35,361 bases of DNA from Streptomyces niphimycinicus (lineage in GTDB: Bacteria > Actinomycetota > Actinomycetes > Streptomycetales > Streptomycetaceae), in contig NZ_JAHLEM010000020.1 of NCBI RefSeq assembly GCF_018883605.1, positions 1 through 35,361 of the forward strand, given 5' to 3'. This document shows, piece by piece, positions 16,720-24,959 of this stretch. How positions within the stretch are numbered: the stretch's first letter is position 1; each line of letters starts with the position of its first letter. The position numbers were made by a program, and so were the translations under genes. Below the pieces are notes generated by a model. That model saw only the letters and a program-made list of their open reading frames with translations, had not been told where the DNA came from and ran no database searches.

Positions 16720-17781
16720 ATGCCTCAGGCCACCGTGCCGTCCGAGCCCCGCGCACTCGCCCGCGGCACCACGCCACAGGGGAGCGAGTTCGCTCCCCTC
16801 CTGAGGGAGGTCAGGAGGCAGGGGCTGCTGGAGCGCCGCAGGGGTTGGTACACGCGGATGATCACCGTGAACCTCCTCGCCCTGGCCGCCGTGGTGACGG
16901 CGATCCCCCTCGCCGGGAACACCTGGTGGTCGCTGTTGCTCGCCCCGCCGCTCGCGGTCCTCTCCGCCCGCACCGCCTTCGTCGGCCATGACGCCGGACA
17001 CGCCCAGATCGCCACCGGCCGCCGGGCGAACCGGGCCCTCGGGCTCGTCCACGGCAATCTGCTCCTGGGGATGAGCTACGCCTGGTGGAACGACAAGCAC
17101 AACCGGCACCATGCCAACCCCAACCACATCGAGAAGGACCCCGACGTCGGCGTCGGCGCACTCGTATGGACCGCGGAGCAAGCCGCCGAACGCCGCGGTT
17201 TCGCCCGCTGGGTGACTCGCCATCAGGCCCGGCTGTTCTTCCCGATGCTGCTGCTCGAAGGCATCGCTCTGAAGGTGAGCAGTGTCCGGGATCTGCGACG
17301 GCAGCCCGTTCGCGAGCGGGCCGTCGAAGGCGCTCTCCTGGCGCTGCACGCCATCGGCTACGGAGCCCTGTTGCTCACCTGTCTGCCGGTGGGCAAGGCC
17401 ATCATGTTCGCCCTGCTCCACCAGGCGCTCTTCGGGCTCCACCTGGGTATGGCCTTCGCCCCCAACCACAAGGGCATGGAGATGCCCGACCCGGCGGACG
17501 AATGCCGCTGGGGCCATCTGCGCCGACAGGTCCTGACGTCGCGCAACGTGCGCGGCGGTGCGGTCACGGACTGGGTGCTCGGCGGACTGAACTACCAGAT
17601 CGAGCACCACCTCTTCCCGAACATGCCCAGGCCCCATCTCAGGCTCGCGCAGCCGCTGGTGCGACAGCACTGCCACCTCCTCGGGCTGCCGTACGCCGAG
17701 TCGGGGCTGCTCGACTCCTATCGACAGGGGCTGCGGCACATGCACACGGTCGGCCGTGCGGTGCGTAATCCAGGCCGCTGA
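16720..17781 (+). CDS. Membrane fatty acid desaturase (acyl-lipid/acyl-CoA type)
   Basis: A 353-residue desaturase. ATG 16720 has CCGGAG seven bases upstream; an in-frame ATG at 16693 is possible but has a weak site. All three histidine boxes that bind the di-iron centre are present: HDAGH, HNRHH and QIEHH near the C-terminus, with membrane pairs between them (MITVNLLALAAVV, LLALHAIGYGALLLTCL). The motif GSEFAPLLREVRRQGLLER at the start is typical of Streptomyces members. It should introduce a double bond into membrane acyl chains using ferredoxin or another electron donor, adjusting fluidity. No electron-transfer partner is adjacent. The next genes lie on the other strand. Confidence 0.9.
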   Translation: MPQATVPSEPRALARGTTPQGSEFAPLLREVRRQGLLERRRGWYTRMITVNLLALAAVVTAIPLAGNTWWSLLLAPPLAVLSARTAFVGHDAGHAQIATGRRANRALGLVHGNLLLGMSYAWWNDKHNRHHANPNHIEKDPDVGVGALVWTAEQAAERRGFARWVTRHQARLFFPMLLLEGIALKVSSVRDLRRQPVRERAVEGALLALHAIGYGALLLTCLPVGKAIMFALLHQALFGLHLGMAFAPNHKGMEMPDPADECRWGHLRRQVLTSRNVRGGAVTDWVLGGLNYQIEHHLFPNMPRPHLRLAQPLVRQHCHLLGLPYAESGLLDSYRQGLRHMHTVGRAVRNPGR

Positions 17782-17944
17782 CCAGGCCAGATAGCGAAAC
17801 GATACTGGAGTACCAGGTGTGCTGTCCGGGGACGTTGTGCCCACCACCGCCCGGTCCACCACCTGAATGGGAACGAACCGGACCGTCCCGGCCTGCGCCG
17901 GTCATTCACACCTGTCTCGTACCACGTCGTGGAACGCCAGGCCG
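17782..17944. other. Intergenic region between convergent desaturase and response regulator genes
   Basis: The 163 bp hold no gene. Near 17790-17818 there is an AT-richer patch (GATAGCGAAACGATAC) followed by the palindrome-like CTGGAGTACCAG. No strong terminator stem is apparent. Both genes end here, so any signal would be a terminator or a chance repeat. Confidence 0.3.
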
Positions 17945-18688
17945 TCAGTTGCCGTCCAGCGGCCCGGGTGGGTCGAGCCGGTAGCCGTGTCCCCGCAGGG
18001 TGGTGAGGGCGGGCAGGGCGACGGGCGGGTATGCGGAGGCGGCCGCCTGTAGTCGGCGGCGCAGGGAGGACATGGTGACGTCCAGCGTCTTGGTCGGCCC
18101 GAACCAGTTCTCGTCCCACACCTCCGCCATGAGGGATTCGCGGGAGACGGCCTCCCCCGGATGCCGGACCAGGATGGCGAGGAGTTCGAACTCCTTGGGG
18201 CGCAGTTCGACCTCCCGATCGCCGAGGAGGCAGCGGCGTGCGGTGATGTCCACGGTCAGATCCCCGATCCGGATCGGTTCGCCGGGCCCCGCCGGGGCGG
18301 GCGGGCGGCGGCGGAGATGGGCGCGGAGGCGGGCGAGCAGCACGGTCAGGCTGAAGGGTTTGACCAAGTAGTCGTCGGCGCCCGCGTCCAGGCCCACGAT
18401 GACGTCGATCTCCTCGCTGCGGGCGGTCAGGATGAGGATGAGGACATTGGAGTGCTCGTCGCGCAGTTGCCGGGCCACGTCGATGCCATCCATGTCGGGG
18501 AGGCCGAGGTCGAGCAGGACGACGTCGGTGGGGAGTCTGGCGGCCTCGGCCAGGCCGGAGCCGCCGGTCCGGGTCCAGTTCACGGCGTAGCCGTGGGAGC
18601 GCAGACCTGCTTCCACATGCCGCCCGATGACCTCGTCGTCCTCGATGAACAGTACGGATACCGCGTCCTTGGCTCCTGTCGTCCGCAT
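17945..18688 (-). CDS. OmpR/PhoB-family response regulator
   Basis: A 247-residue protein from ATG 18688; GTG 18751, with GGAAGAG upstream and overlapping the permease stop, would add 21 residues. The receiver domain has the acidic pair in VLFIEDDEV, phospho-acceptor Asp in VVLLDLGLPDMDG, the Thr/Ser switch in LILTARSEE and Lys in DDYLVKPFSL. The C-terminal winged helix reads ELRPKEFELLAILVRHPGEA, then VWDENWFGPTKTLDVTMSSL and RGHGYRLDPP. It is the last gene of the lipoprotein-ABC exporter operon, with the cognate kinase divergent at the other end. It is the natural candidate to bind the direct-repeat promoter elements at 23539-23595 and 25039-25095. Confidence 0.92.
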   Translation of the reverse strand: MRTTGAKDAVSVLFIEDDEVIGRHVEAGLRSHGYAVNWTRTGGSGLAEAARLPTDVVLLDLGLPDMDGIDVARQLRDEHSNVLILILTARSEEIDVIVGLDAGADDYLVKPFSLTVLLARLRAHLRRRPPAPAGPGEPIRIGDLTVDITARRCLLGDREVELRPKEFELLAILVRHPGEAVSRESLMAEVWDENWFGPTKTLDVTMSSLRRRLQAAASAYPPVALPALTTLRGHGYRLDPPGPLDGN

Positions 18689-18740
18689 GCTCCACAGCGT
18701 AGGGCGGGTGGCTGTCCGGGGGCGCGCGGACCGTCCGCTG

Positions 18741-21401
18741 TCAGAGTTCACGCAACTCTTCCACGGCCGGCCGGCTGGATCTGCGGACGCCGCTCAGGGC
18801 TGCGCCGACGATGGCCGCGAGGGCTGCCGTCAGGGTCAGGGCGAGATACGGCCAGGGCACGGCCACGGTGTCCGGTGGTGGATCGAAGACACCGGTGAGC
18901 ACCTTGACAAGCATCTGGGTCAGGGCCCATCCGATGAGCGCGCCTCCGGCCAGCCCCGCCGCGGTGAGTACGGCGGCCTCGCTGAAGACCAGTCCCTTCA
19001 TCTGCCTGCGGGTGGCGCCGAGGACGGTGGCGATGGCGAAGGTTCGGCGGCGTTCGGCGAGGCCGAGGGCCAGGACGATGCCGCCCGCACCGGCTGCCAG
19101 CAGGACCGCGAAAGCGAGTTCGATCCGGGTGAGCCCGGACAGGTCCACGGAGGTGAGGCTGGAGCCGACGGCCGAGCGGGTCTGGGTGATGTCGGTGACC
19201 TTCGCGGTGGTGCCGAGCTGGTGGCGCAGCCGGGTGGCGACGGCCTTCTGGTTGCCGCCTCCGGTGTCGACCAGGAAGGTGCCGACCGCGTTGCTGCCGG
19301 TGGTCTTGGCGATGTAGCCGGCGTTGGCGACGAAGAAGCTGTCGCGTGGTGCGGTCGGGAATTCCTTGACGACGCCCGCGTAGTGGAACGGCACGGTGTG
19401 GAACGTCTTGGTGCGGGCGTCTTGGAGCCGCAGCTTGAGGGTGTCGCCGGGGGCTAGCTGGAAGTCCTTGACGGTCTCCTCGCTGACCAGGAGGGAGTCG
19501 GGCCGGGTGGCCAGTTTGGACATCAGGCTCTTGGCGCTGCCACCGCTGAAGTAGGCGTTCTGGAGGGAGGTGGCGGAGGTGATGGTGGACGGCCGGACCC
19601 CGTACAGGTCCTGTAGGTCCGCTCCGACGTAGGCGAACCGGTGCTGGAGCGGTTCTACGTGGCGCACCCCCGGGATGGCTGCCAGAGGGTGGGCCGCGCT
19701 GGGCCCGGCGTGGGAACCCGGTGACTCGGTCACTGTCACATCGGCGCCGTTGGTGAGCCGGGCGTCGACTTCCGCCTGTTGCCGGTAGGTGGAGTTGAAC
19801 GAGGCGGTGGACACGGCGAAGGAGAGGGCCAGCGCGAGCAGGACGACGGCCCGTGCCAGCGGACGGCGCTGCCGGGACAGACTCGCCGCGGTGGTTCCGG
19901 CCAGGGTGCCGGTCAGCGGCCGGACCAGCCGGGCGAGTGGGCGGCGTCCGTGGGCGAGGGTGAGCGTCACCAGCCGCCACAGCAGCAGGGCGGAGCCGAG
20001 CCAGAGGAGGGCCGGGCCCAGGAAGGCCCAGTAGGACACGGAGATGGTGGGGACGCCTTCCGGCGCCAGGACCAGGGAGTAATTGTTGGAGCTGGACGCG
20101 CGGAAGACGAAGTAGGAGAGGGCCAGCAGGAGGAGGTCCGGGTAGAACTTCATCCAGCGTGGGGTGCCGGCCCGGCCCACCACCCGGCGGGCCTCGGCCA
20201 CGGTGCCCTGCCGCAGATCGCGCACCGCGGGCACCAGGACGGCCACAGCGGCGATGACCAGCCCCAGCAGCAGGGCGAGCGCGAACCAGCCGACCGCGGA
20301 GGTGGCGGTGGAGCCGAAGGACGCCGTGCCGAAGGCGGCCCGGCCCACGCCCGCGGCGATGCCGAGGCCCAGCAGCCCGCCTGTCACACCGACGGCGGCC
20401 GCCTCGGTCACGGCGAGGCCGGCGATCTGGCGGAGGCCGAGCCCGCGGGTGCGTAGCAGGGCCTGTTCCCGCCGGCGCCGGTCGGCTCCGGCGCCGGCCA
20501 CGGCCGCCGTCAGCAGGGCGGCCAGCACCGCCCCGGGTACGCCGAGGAAGAGGAAGAGGATCTGGGCGTAGAGGGCGTCCTGGCGGGCGCTGTCGAGCGC
20601 GGCGCCGAGGTTGTCGCCGACCAGCCCGCCACCGGCGGTGCGCGCCTCGGTGTTGTGGGCGGCGCCGGTCACCGCGGTGTACGCGGCGGCGGGGTCGGCG
20701 GGCAGCCGGGCGTCCCGGGCGACATGGATCTGGGTGGTGACCGCGGCCGGGTCGGCGGCCTTGATGGGCGCCGTGGTCCTGGTGAACTGCGCGGCGGGCA
20801 GCAGGATGACGTTGTCGGGTGGCGCCGTGGGCTGGGTCTGGGGAGGGGCGCCGACCTTCTGGAAGAGGGAGTCGGCCTGGGGCAGGTCGACCACTCCGGC
20901 CACCTTCACATGGGCCGGTCCGCCTCCCGGACGGCCGATGGTGACGGTGTCCCCGGGGGCGACATGCAGATTGGCCGCGGTCTGCTGGGCGATGAGCACC
21001 CCGGAGGCGCTGCCCGTGAGCTGCCGGATCTCGCCGGGGAAGGCGGTGCGGTAACCGGGTGGCAGGCCGAGCACGACCCCTGGGCCGGTGCTCTGGGTGG
21101 ATCCGCCGGTCCTGGCGTGGAAACCGGTGCTGTGCGCGAATCCGACGGGGAGCGCGGTACGTGTGCCGGGCGCGGACCGTACGGTGTGCAGCACCGAGGC
21201 GGGTTTGGCGCCCGGCTGGACCTGGACCTGCCAGCCGACCGCGACCGAGCGCACCGCGCGGTCGGTCATGGTGGACTTGGAGGCGGTCAGAAAGGAGCCG
21301 AGCGCGGCGACCAGCGCCACGGCGAGCGAGATGCCGAGCGCGGCGGCGAGGAGCCGGCCACTGCGGCGCCGGACGAGCCCGGACAGCCAGGTGATGATCA
21401 C
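18741..21401 (-). CDS. Large FtsX/MacB-type ABC transporter permease (two FtsX halves)
   Basis: An 886-residue permease starting at GTG 21401, which overlaps the ATPase stop (GTGA). Residues about 1-40 contain TM1 (LLAAALGISLAVALVAALGS). A large extracytoplasmic region (about 40-260) precedes a set of spans (about 275-400). A central pair of membrane segments follows, then a second extracytoplasmic region (about 510-740). The last FtsX block is FAVLLAAGAGGIVLALGLAE, RRRTFAIATVLGATRRQMKG and LAGGALIGWALTQMLVKVL. This duplicated layout is typical of actinobacterial FtsX exporters acting on the cell envelope or on antimicrobial peptides rather than importing. With the two ATPases and the two-component system it forms a stress-responsive efflux or detoxification module. 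Confidence 0.88.
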   Translation of the reverse strand: MIITWLSGLVRRRSGRLLAAALGISLAVALVAALGSFLTASKSTMTDRAVRSVAVGWQVQVQPGAKPASVLHTVRSAPGTRTALPVGFAHSTGFHARTGGSTQSTGPGVVLGLPPGYRTAFPGEIRQLTGSASGVLIAQQTAANLHVAPGDTVTIGRPGGGPAHVKVAGVVDLPQADSLFQKVGAPPQTQPTAPPDNVILLPAAQFTRTTAPIKAADPAAVTTQIHVARDARLPADPAAAYTAVTGAAHNTEARTAGGGLVGDNLGAALDSARQDALYAQILFLFLGVPGAVLAALLTAAVAGAGADRRRREQALLRTRGLGLRQIAGLAVTEAAAVGVTGGLLGLGIAAGVGRAAFGTASFGSTATSAVGWFALALLLGLVIAAVAVLVPAVRDLRQGTVAEARRVVGRAGTPRWMKFYPDLLLLALSYFVFRASSSNNYSLVLAPEGVPTISVSYWAFLGPALLWLGSALLLWRLVTLTLAHGRRPLARLVRPLTGTLAGTTAASLSRQRRPLARAVVLLALALSFAVSTASFNSTYRQQAEVDARLTNGADVTVTESPGSHAGPSAAHPLAAIPGVRHVEPLQHRFAYVGADLQDLYGVRPSTITSATSLQNAYFSGGSAKSLMSKLATRPDSLLVSEETVKDFQLAPGDTLKLRLQDARTKTFHTVPFHYAGVVKEFPTAPRDSFFVANAGYIAKTTGSNAVGTFLVDTGGGNQKAVATRLRHQLGTTAKVTDITQTRSAVGSSLTSVDLSGLTRIELAFAVLLAAGAGGIVLALGLAERRRTFAIATVLGATRRQMKGLVFSEAAVLTAAGLAGGALIGWALTQMLVKVLTGVFDPPPDTVAVPWPYLALTLTAALAAIVGAALSGVRRSSRPAVEELREL

Positions 21402-22174
21402 GACGTCTCTCCTCGAGTCTCGGACGTCTCTCCTCGAGTCGCGTTCGGCCGCGCCCGCGGCGCGGTGCGCGGTCCGGAGGCGGCGGGGGCGGGGGCCGTG
21501 GCGACCAGCCGCCCCTCATGCATGGGCCAGCGCTCGGTGAGGCGTTCGCCGACGGTGGAATCGTGGGTGGTCACCACGAGCGCGGCGCCGAGTTCGGCCG
21601 CCGTGTCCAACAGAACGTCCACCACATGGCGTCCGGTGGCGCGGTCGAGCGCTCCGGTGGGTTCGTCGGCGAGGACCACCCTCGGGCGCAGCGCGAGCAC
21701 TCGGGCCACCGCCACCCGTTGCGCCTGTCCACCGGAGAGTTCCTCGGGCAGCTTGTCGGCGAGGTCCGCGACGCCGACGGCGTCGAGGGCGGACAGCGCG
21801 CGGCGGCGGGCCTCGGACTCCGAGGTGCCCGACAGGACCAGCGGCAGTGCGGCGTTCTCCACCACGTCGAGGGCCGGGATCAGGCTCGGGGACTGGAAGA
21901 CCACGCCGATGTCCCGGGCCGTGGCGGGGCGGCCAAGGGCCGGCCAGCCGATCTTCCCGCTGGTGGGCCGCTCCAGCCCGGCCATCAGATGCAGCAGCGT
22001 GGACTTTCCGGACCCGGAGGGGCCCATGATGGCGATGCGGTCGCCGGACCGCACCTGGCAGGTGGCACCGTGCACCGCCACGACGGCGTTCTCGCCCCGG
22101 CCGTAGGTGCGGGCGGCTTCGCGGCAGTCGATGAGGGTGTCGACGAGGGTGGTGTCGGGGCCGGGGGCGTTCAC
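21398..22174 (-). CDS. ABC transporter ATPase (LolD/MacB type), first of two
   Basis: A 258-residue nucleotide-binding protein from GTG 22174, overlapping the other ATPase stop. Walker A is GPSGSGKST, the Q-loop is VVFQSPSL, the signature is the canonical LSGGQAQRVAVARVLA, Walker B is VVLADEPTGALD and the H-loop is VVTTHD. It energises the FtsX-type permease encoded immediately downstream. The C-terminal tail is disordered and ends in a duplicated ETRGETS heptad, encoded by an 18-bp exact repeat at 21402-21419 and 21423-21440. Confidence 0.92.
   Translation of the reverse strand: MNAPGPDTTLVDTLIDCREAARTYGRGENAVVAVHGATCQVRSGDRIAIMGPSGSGKSTLLHLMAGLERPTSGKIGWPALGRPATARDIGVVFQSPSLIPALDVVENAALPLVLSGTSESEARRRALSALDAVGVADLADKLPEELSGGQAQRVAVARVLALRPRVVLADEPTGALDRATGRHVVDVLLDTAAELGAALVVTTHDSTVGERLTERWPMHEGRLVATAPAPAASGPRTAPRARPNATRGETSETRGETS
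21402..21440. repeat. 18-bp exact tandem duplication, period 21
   Basis: The 18-mer GACGTCTCTCCTCGAGTC occurs at 21402-21419 and again at 21423-21440. The period of 21 bp keeps the frame, duplicating seven codons at the very end of the ATPase gene just before the overlapping start of the permease gene. Confidence 0.9.
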
Positions 22175-22875
22175 GGCTGGATCCTTCCGTCGCGCAGCAC
22201 GAGCACCCGGTCGGCGAAGCCGACGACCTCGGTGTTGTGGGTGACGACCAGAACGCCGCGACCGGCGTCGGCCCGGCTCTTGAGCAGGTCGAGCACACGC
22301 CGTTCGGTCCGTCCGTCCAGTTCGCCGGTGGGCTCGTCGGCGAGGAGCACATCGGGGTCGTTGGCCAGGGCGACGGCCAGCCCCGCACGGGCCAGTTCGC
22401 CGCCGGCCAGCTCATGCGGCAGGGCGTGGGCCCGGCCGCGCAGGCCCACCCCGTCGAGCAGGGCGGCGATATCGGACGCAGCGCCACGGCGCCGTCCGGC
22501 GGCCGCCTGGGCGAGGCGGATGTTCTCCCGTACGTCCAGGTGGGCGATGAGGTTGCCGGACTGTAGCAGGACACCGATGCGGCGGGCGCGCAGCCGGGCC
22601 CGTTGAGCCTCGGGGCGATGGCTGATCCGCTCCCCGCCGACGTGGACAGAACCTCCGGCCGGTTCGTCCAGCCCGGCCAGGCACGCCAGCAGGGTGGACT
22701 TGCCCGAACCGGAAGGTCCGACGACGGCGACGGTCTCGCCGCGCTGGACATGGAGGGAGACCCCGCGCAGCGCGAGGGTTTCCTCCTCGCCGGTGCGGAA
22801 GAACCGGTAGAGCTCCGTGGCGTCGAGGGCGGTCGCCCCGTCGGCCCGTGCGGCTGCTGTGGAGGTGGTGGTCAT
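22171..22875 (-). CDS. ABC transporter ATPase, second, with degenerate signature motif
   Basis: A 234-residue protein. ATG 22875 overlaps the lipoprotein stop by one base (TGATG); an in-frame GTG at 22884 is less likely. Walker A is GPSGSGKST and Walker B is VLLADEPTGELD followed by VVTHNTEVVGFADRVL. The signature region reads ELAGGELARAGLAVALANDP rather than LSGGQ, so the Gln and Ser are replaced (LAGGE). It differs clearly from the neighbouring ATPase, so the two probably form an asymmetric heterodimer with one permease, the degenerate ATPase contributing one weaker site. All genes around it are overlapped or nearly so, indicating one operon. Confidence 0.9.
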   Translation of the reverse strand: MTTTSTAAARADGATALDATELYRFFRTGEEETLALRGVSLHVQRGETVAVVGPSGSGKSTLLACLAGLDEPAGGSVHVGGERISHRPEAQRARLRARRIGVLLQSGNLIAHLDVRENIRLAQAAAGRRRGAASDIAALLDGVGLRGRAHALPHELAGGELARAGLAVALANDPDVLLADEPTGELDGRTERRVLDLLKSRADAGRGVLVVTHNTEVVGFADRVLVLRDGRIQP

Positions 22876-23501
22876 CACTGCCACCGGAGCGAATCGCTGA
22901 CGATGCGCCAGGGATCGACGTTGTCGGCGCCGGTCGGGCCGGTCAGGGTCAGGACGACCTGCCGGCCGTTATGGAAGAACACATACCGCTCCACCGAGTC
23001 GCGCACGCTCTTGCCGGTCACCTGGTTGGGGGCCGAGTCCGTCCGGTAGGTGATCAGGACGGCCTGTCCGGCCTTCCGGTGGACGGTCGTGACGCCGCCC
23101 AGGGCGAAGTGCGCGGCCTGCTTGCGGAGGGCGGGGACCATGCCCGCCTTCACCGACTGGACGGTGGGCGCGGTCCCCGTGGAGCTCTGCGAGACCTCGA
23201 CCTTGTTGAGCTTGTCGCTGAAGGTGGTGGTGCCGTGGGTGGAGGAGCGGGCCCAGCCCTCCGGGACCTTGACCGTGAACCCGGCGGCGGGCGGCCGGTA
23301 GGCGACGTAGACCTGGTTGTCGGGGATGTCGCCCGGCGGGTTGGACTCGATGGGGGCCGGGCCGGTCCGCTGGGTGGACGACGAGCCGGAAGGGGCCTTG
23401 GAACCCCCGTGGGAGCCTCCGCCGGAGCCGGAGCAGCCGGCGACCACCGCGGTGGTCAGCGCGACGACGGCGGGCAGGGCGAGGATGGCTCGCTTGTTCA
23501 T
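22875..23501 (-). CDS. Secreted lipoprotein heading the exporter operon
   Basis: A 208-residue protein starting at ATG 23501 with GGAGGA upstream; the longer frame reaching 24344 is antisense to the kinase and not real. The signal peptide (MNKRAILALPAVVALTTAVV) ends in a lipobox with Cys23 (VAGCSG), followed by a Gly/Ser-rich linker (about 24-55). The globular part (FTVKVPEGWARSS, VERYVFFHNGRQVVLTLTGP, DPWRIVSDSLRW) resembles small actinobacterial lipoproteins of the PsbP/LpqN-like fold. This is the first gene of the lipoprotein-ABC-ABC-FtsX-regulator operon. It may sense or hand over the exported compound, or assist the divergent kinase. The function is inferred from context only. Confidence 0.8.
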   Translation of the reverse strand: MNKRAILALPAVVALTTAVVAGCSGSGGGSHGGSKAPSGSSSTQRTGPAPIESNPPGDIPDNQVYVAYRPPAAGFTVKVPEGWARSSTHGTTTFSDKLNKVEVSQSSTGTAPTVQSVKAGMVPALRKQAAHFALGGVTTVHRKAGQAVLITYRTDSAPNQVTGKSVRDSVERYVFFHNGRQVVLTLTGPTGADNVDPWRIVSDSLRWQ

Positions 23502-23654
23502 GGTGTCCTCCACATAGGCGAACCGCTGGTGGTCTCCGACGCTAGGGAGGAGGCGGTAAACGCTCGCCATGACGACGGTTAGACGACGGCAAAACCGACC
23601 GATGGCGTCCCTGTCCCGGCGTCGCCGGGGTGCGCCCGCGCTCATGATGGGCGT
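23502..23654. promoter_or_regulatory. Divergent promoter between lipoprotein operon and histidine kinase, with response-regulator-type direct repeat
   Basis: Read on the minus strand, GTTTTGCCGTCGTCTAACC (23595-23577) is followed by a direct repeat CTAACC-N16-TTTACC (23582-23577 and 23560-23555). Ten bases later comes a -10-like TAGCGT (23544-23539), 38 bp before the lipoprotein ATG. The repeat units are 22 bp apart (two helical turns) and cover the -35 position, as for activation by OmpR-type regulators. The same element with identical spacing stands at 25039-25095. The kinase start lies 60 bp on the other side. Confidence 0.75.
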
Positions 23655-24959
23655 ATGAGACAGCGTGTGATGCGGGTGGCCGTGGCGGCGGTGCTGGTGG
23701 CACTCGTCCTCCTCGCTACGCCGCTGGCGCTCGGGATCCAGACGTCCTTCTTCGCGGACGAGCGCGATGAGCTGGAGCGCGTGGCCCTGGCCGCCGCCAT
23801 CCATGTACCCCCGCAGTTCATGGTGGGCGACCACGTGGAACTCCCCGCCCATGAGCGGGGAACCGACATCGGGGTGTACGACCGCTCCGGGCGGCTGCGC
23901 GACGGCAGCGGTCCCAGGAAGGCGGACGCGATCGCCCGGGCGGCCCGGGGCGGGTCGGTGGCCCGCAGCCATGGCGACCACCAGATCGTGGTGGCCGTGC
24001 CCATAGCGACCGGGGAGCGGGTGATCGGTGTGGTCCGCGCCTCGACCGGGACACCGCAGGTCTGGCGTCGCATCATCCTGGCTTGGCTCGGCCTGGCCGG
24101 CGCCGCCCTGGTGGCGCTGGTCACGGCCGTCGTGGTGGCACGCCGACAGGCGCGCACGCTCACCGCGCCCTTGGAGGCGCTCTCGGCGAAGGCCGGAGCG
24201 GTGGCGGACGGGGATCTGACCGCGCGCGCCGAAGGCAGCGCGATCGCCGAGATCGACCAGGTGGCGCGTACCCAGAACACCATGGTCGAGCGTCTGGCCC
24301 GATGGCTTGAGCACGAGCGTCACTTCACCTCCAACGCCTCCCATCAGCTACGCACCTCGCTGGCCGGTCTACAGCTAGGTCTGGACGCGGCCGCCGCCGA
24401 TCCCGACGCGGATCTGAGAGCGGCGGTGACGGAGGCCCTGGAGCGGGTCCGGCATCTTCAGCAGACGGTGGACGAGGTGCTCCGGCTGGCCAGAGCGTCA
24501 CACCCCGGCGTTCCCGTGACCGCCCGGCCCGCCGCTGAGGTGGTCGAGGGGGTGGAGCGCCGCTGGCACGGCACATTCGCCGCCGAGGGCCGTCGTCTGG
24601 ACTTCGGTGTCGAGCCCGGCGGGGAAGATCTTCGGATTCCCGATCGCACCGCCGAACAGATCCTGGACGTCCTGCTGGACAACGCCCTGCGCCACGGCCA
24701 CGGCGCGGTCGCGGTCACGGTGCGCGAGATGGGCGGCACGGCCGCCGTCGACGTGTCCGACGAGGGCTCGCTGACGCTCGACCGGCGGGCCGTCTTCGAG
24801 CGCGGGGCGACGACATCGCGGGACGGCAGTGGCATCGGGCTGACGCTGGCGCGGGAAATGGCCGAGGCGGCCGGGGGGCGGCTCACCCTCGCCCGGACGA
24901 CGCCCACCATCTTCACCCTGCTGCTGCCGGTCACCGAGCCACCGCCGCCACCGGAGTGA
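23655..24959 (+). CDS. Sensor histidine kinase
   Basis: A 434-residue membrane kinase. TM1 is at about residues 6-28 (VAVAAVLVALVLLATPLALG), an extracytoplasmic sensor of roughly 100 residues follows, TM2 is at about 138-158 (LGLAGAALVALVTAVVVARR), and then a HAMP-like linker (TAPLEALSAKAGAVADGDLT). The dimerisation box holds phospho-acceptor His230 in TSNASHQLRTSLAGLQLGLD. The ATP domain has the N-box LLDNALRHGHG, a G1-like DVSDEGSLTL and G2 GSGIGLTLAREMAEAAGG. It is divergent from the exporter operon that ends with the response regulator, so it is the probable partner. The external signal is unknown; envelope damage or a cationic peptide is suggested by context. Confidence 0.92.
   Translation: MRQRVMRVAVAAVLVALVLLATPLALGIQTSFFADERDELERVALAAAIHVPPQFMVGDHVELPAHERGTDIGVYDRSGRLRDGSGPRKADAIARAARGGSVARSHGDHQIVVAVPIATGERVIGVVRASTGTPQVWRRIILAWLGLAGAALVALVTAVVVARRQARTLTAPLEALSAKAGAVADGDLTARAEGSAIAEIDQVARTQNTMVERLARWLEHERHFTSNASHQLRTSLAGLQLGLDAAAADPDADLRAAVTEALERVRHLQQTVDEVLRLARASHPGVPVTARPAAEVVEGVERRWHGTFAAEGRRLDFGVEPGGEDLRIPDRTAEQILDVLLDNALRHGHGAVAVTVREMGGTAAVDVSDEGSLTLDRRAVFERGATTSRDGSGIGLTLAREMAEAAGGRLTLARTTPTIFTLLLPVTEPPPPPE

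Noticed and set aside
22875..24344. 489-codon minus-strand frame containing the lipoprotein
   Set aside because: Only the part from 23501 onward has a signal peptide, lipobox and ribosome binding site; the rest is antisense to the histidine kinase and crosses the divergent promoter.
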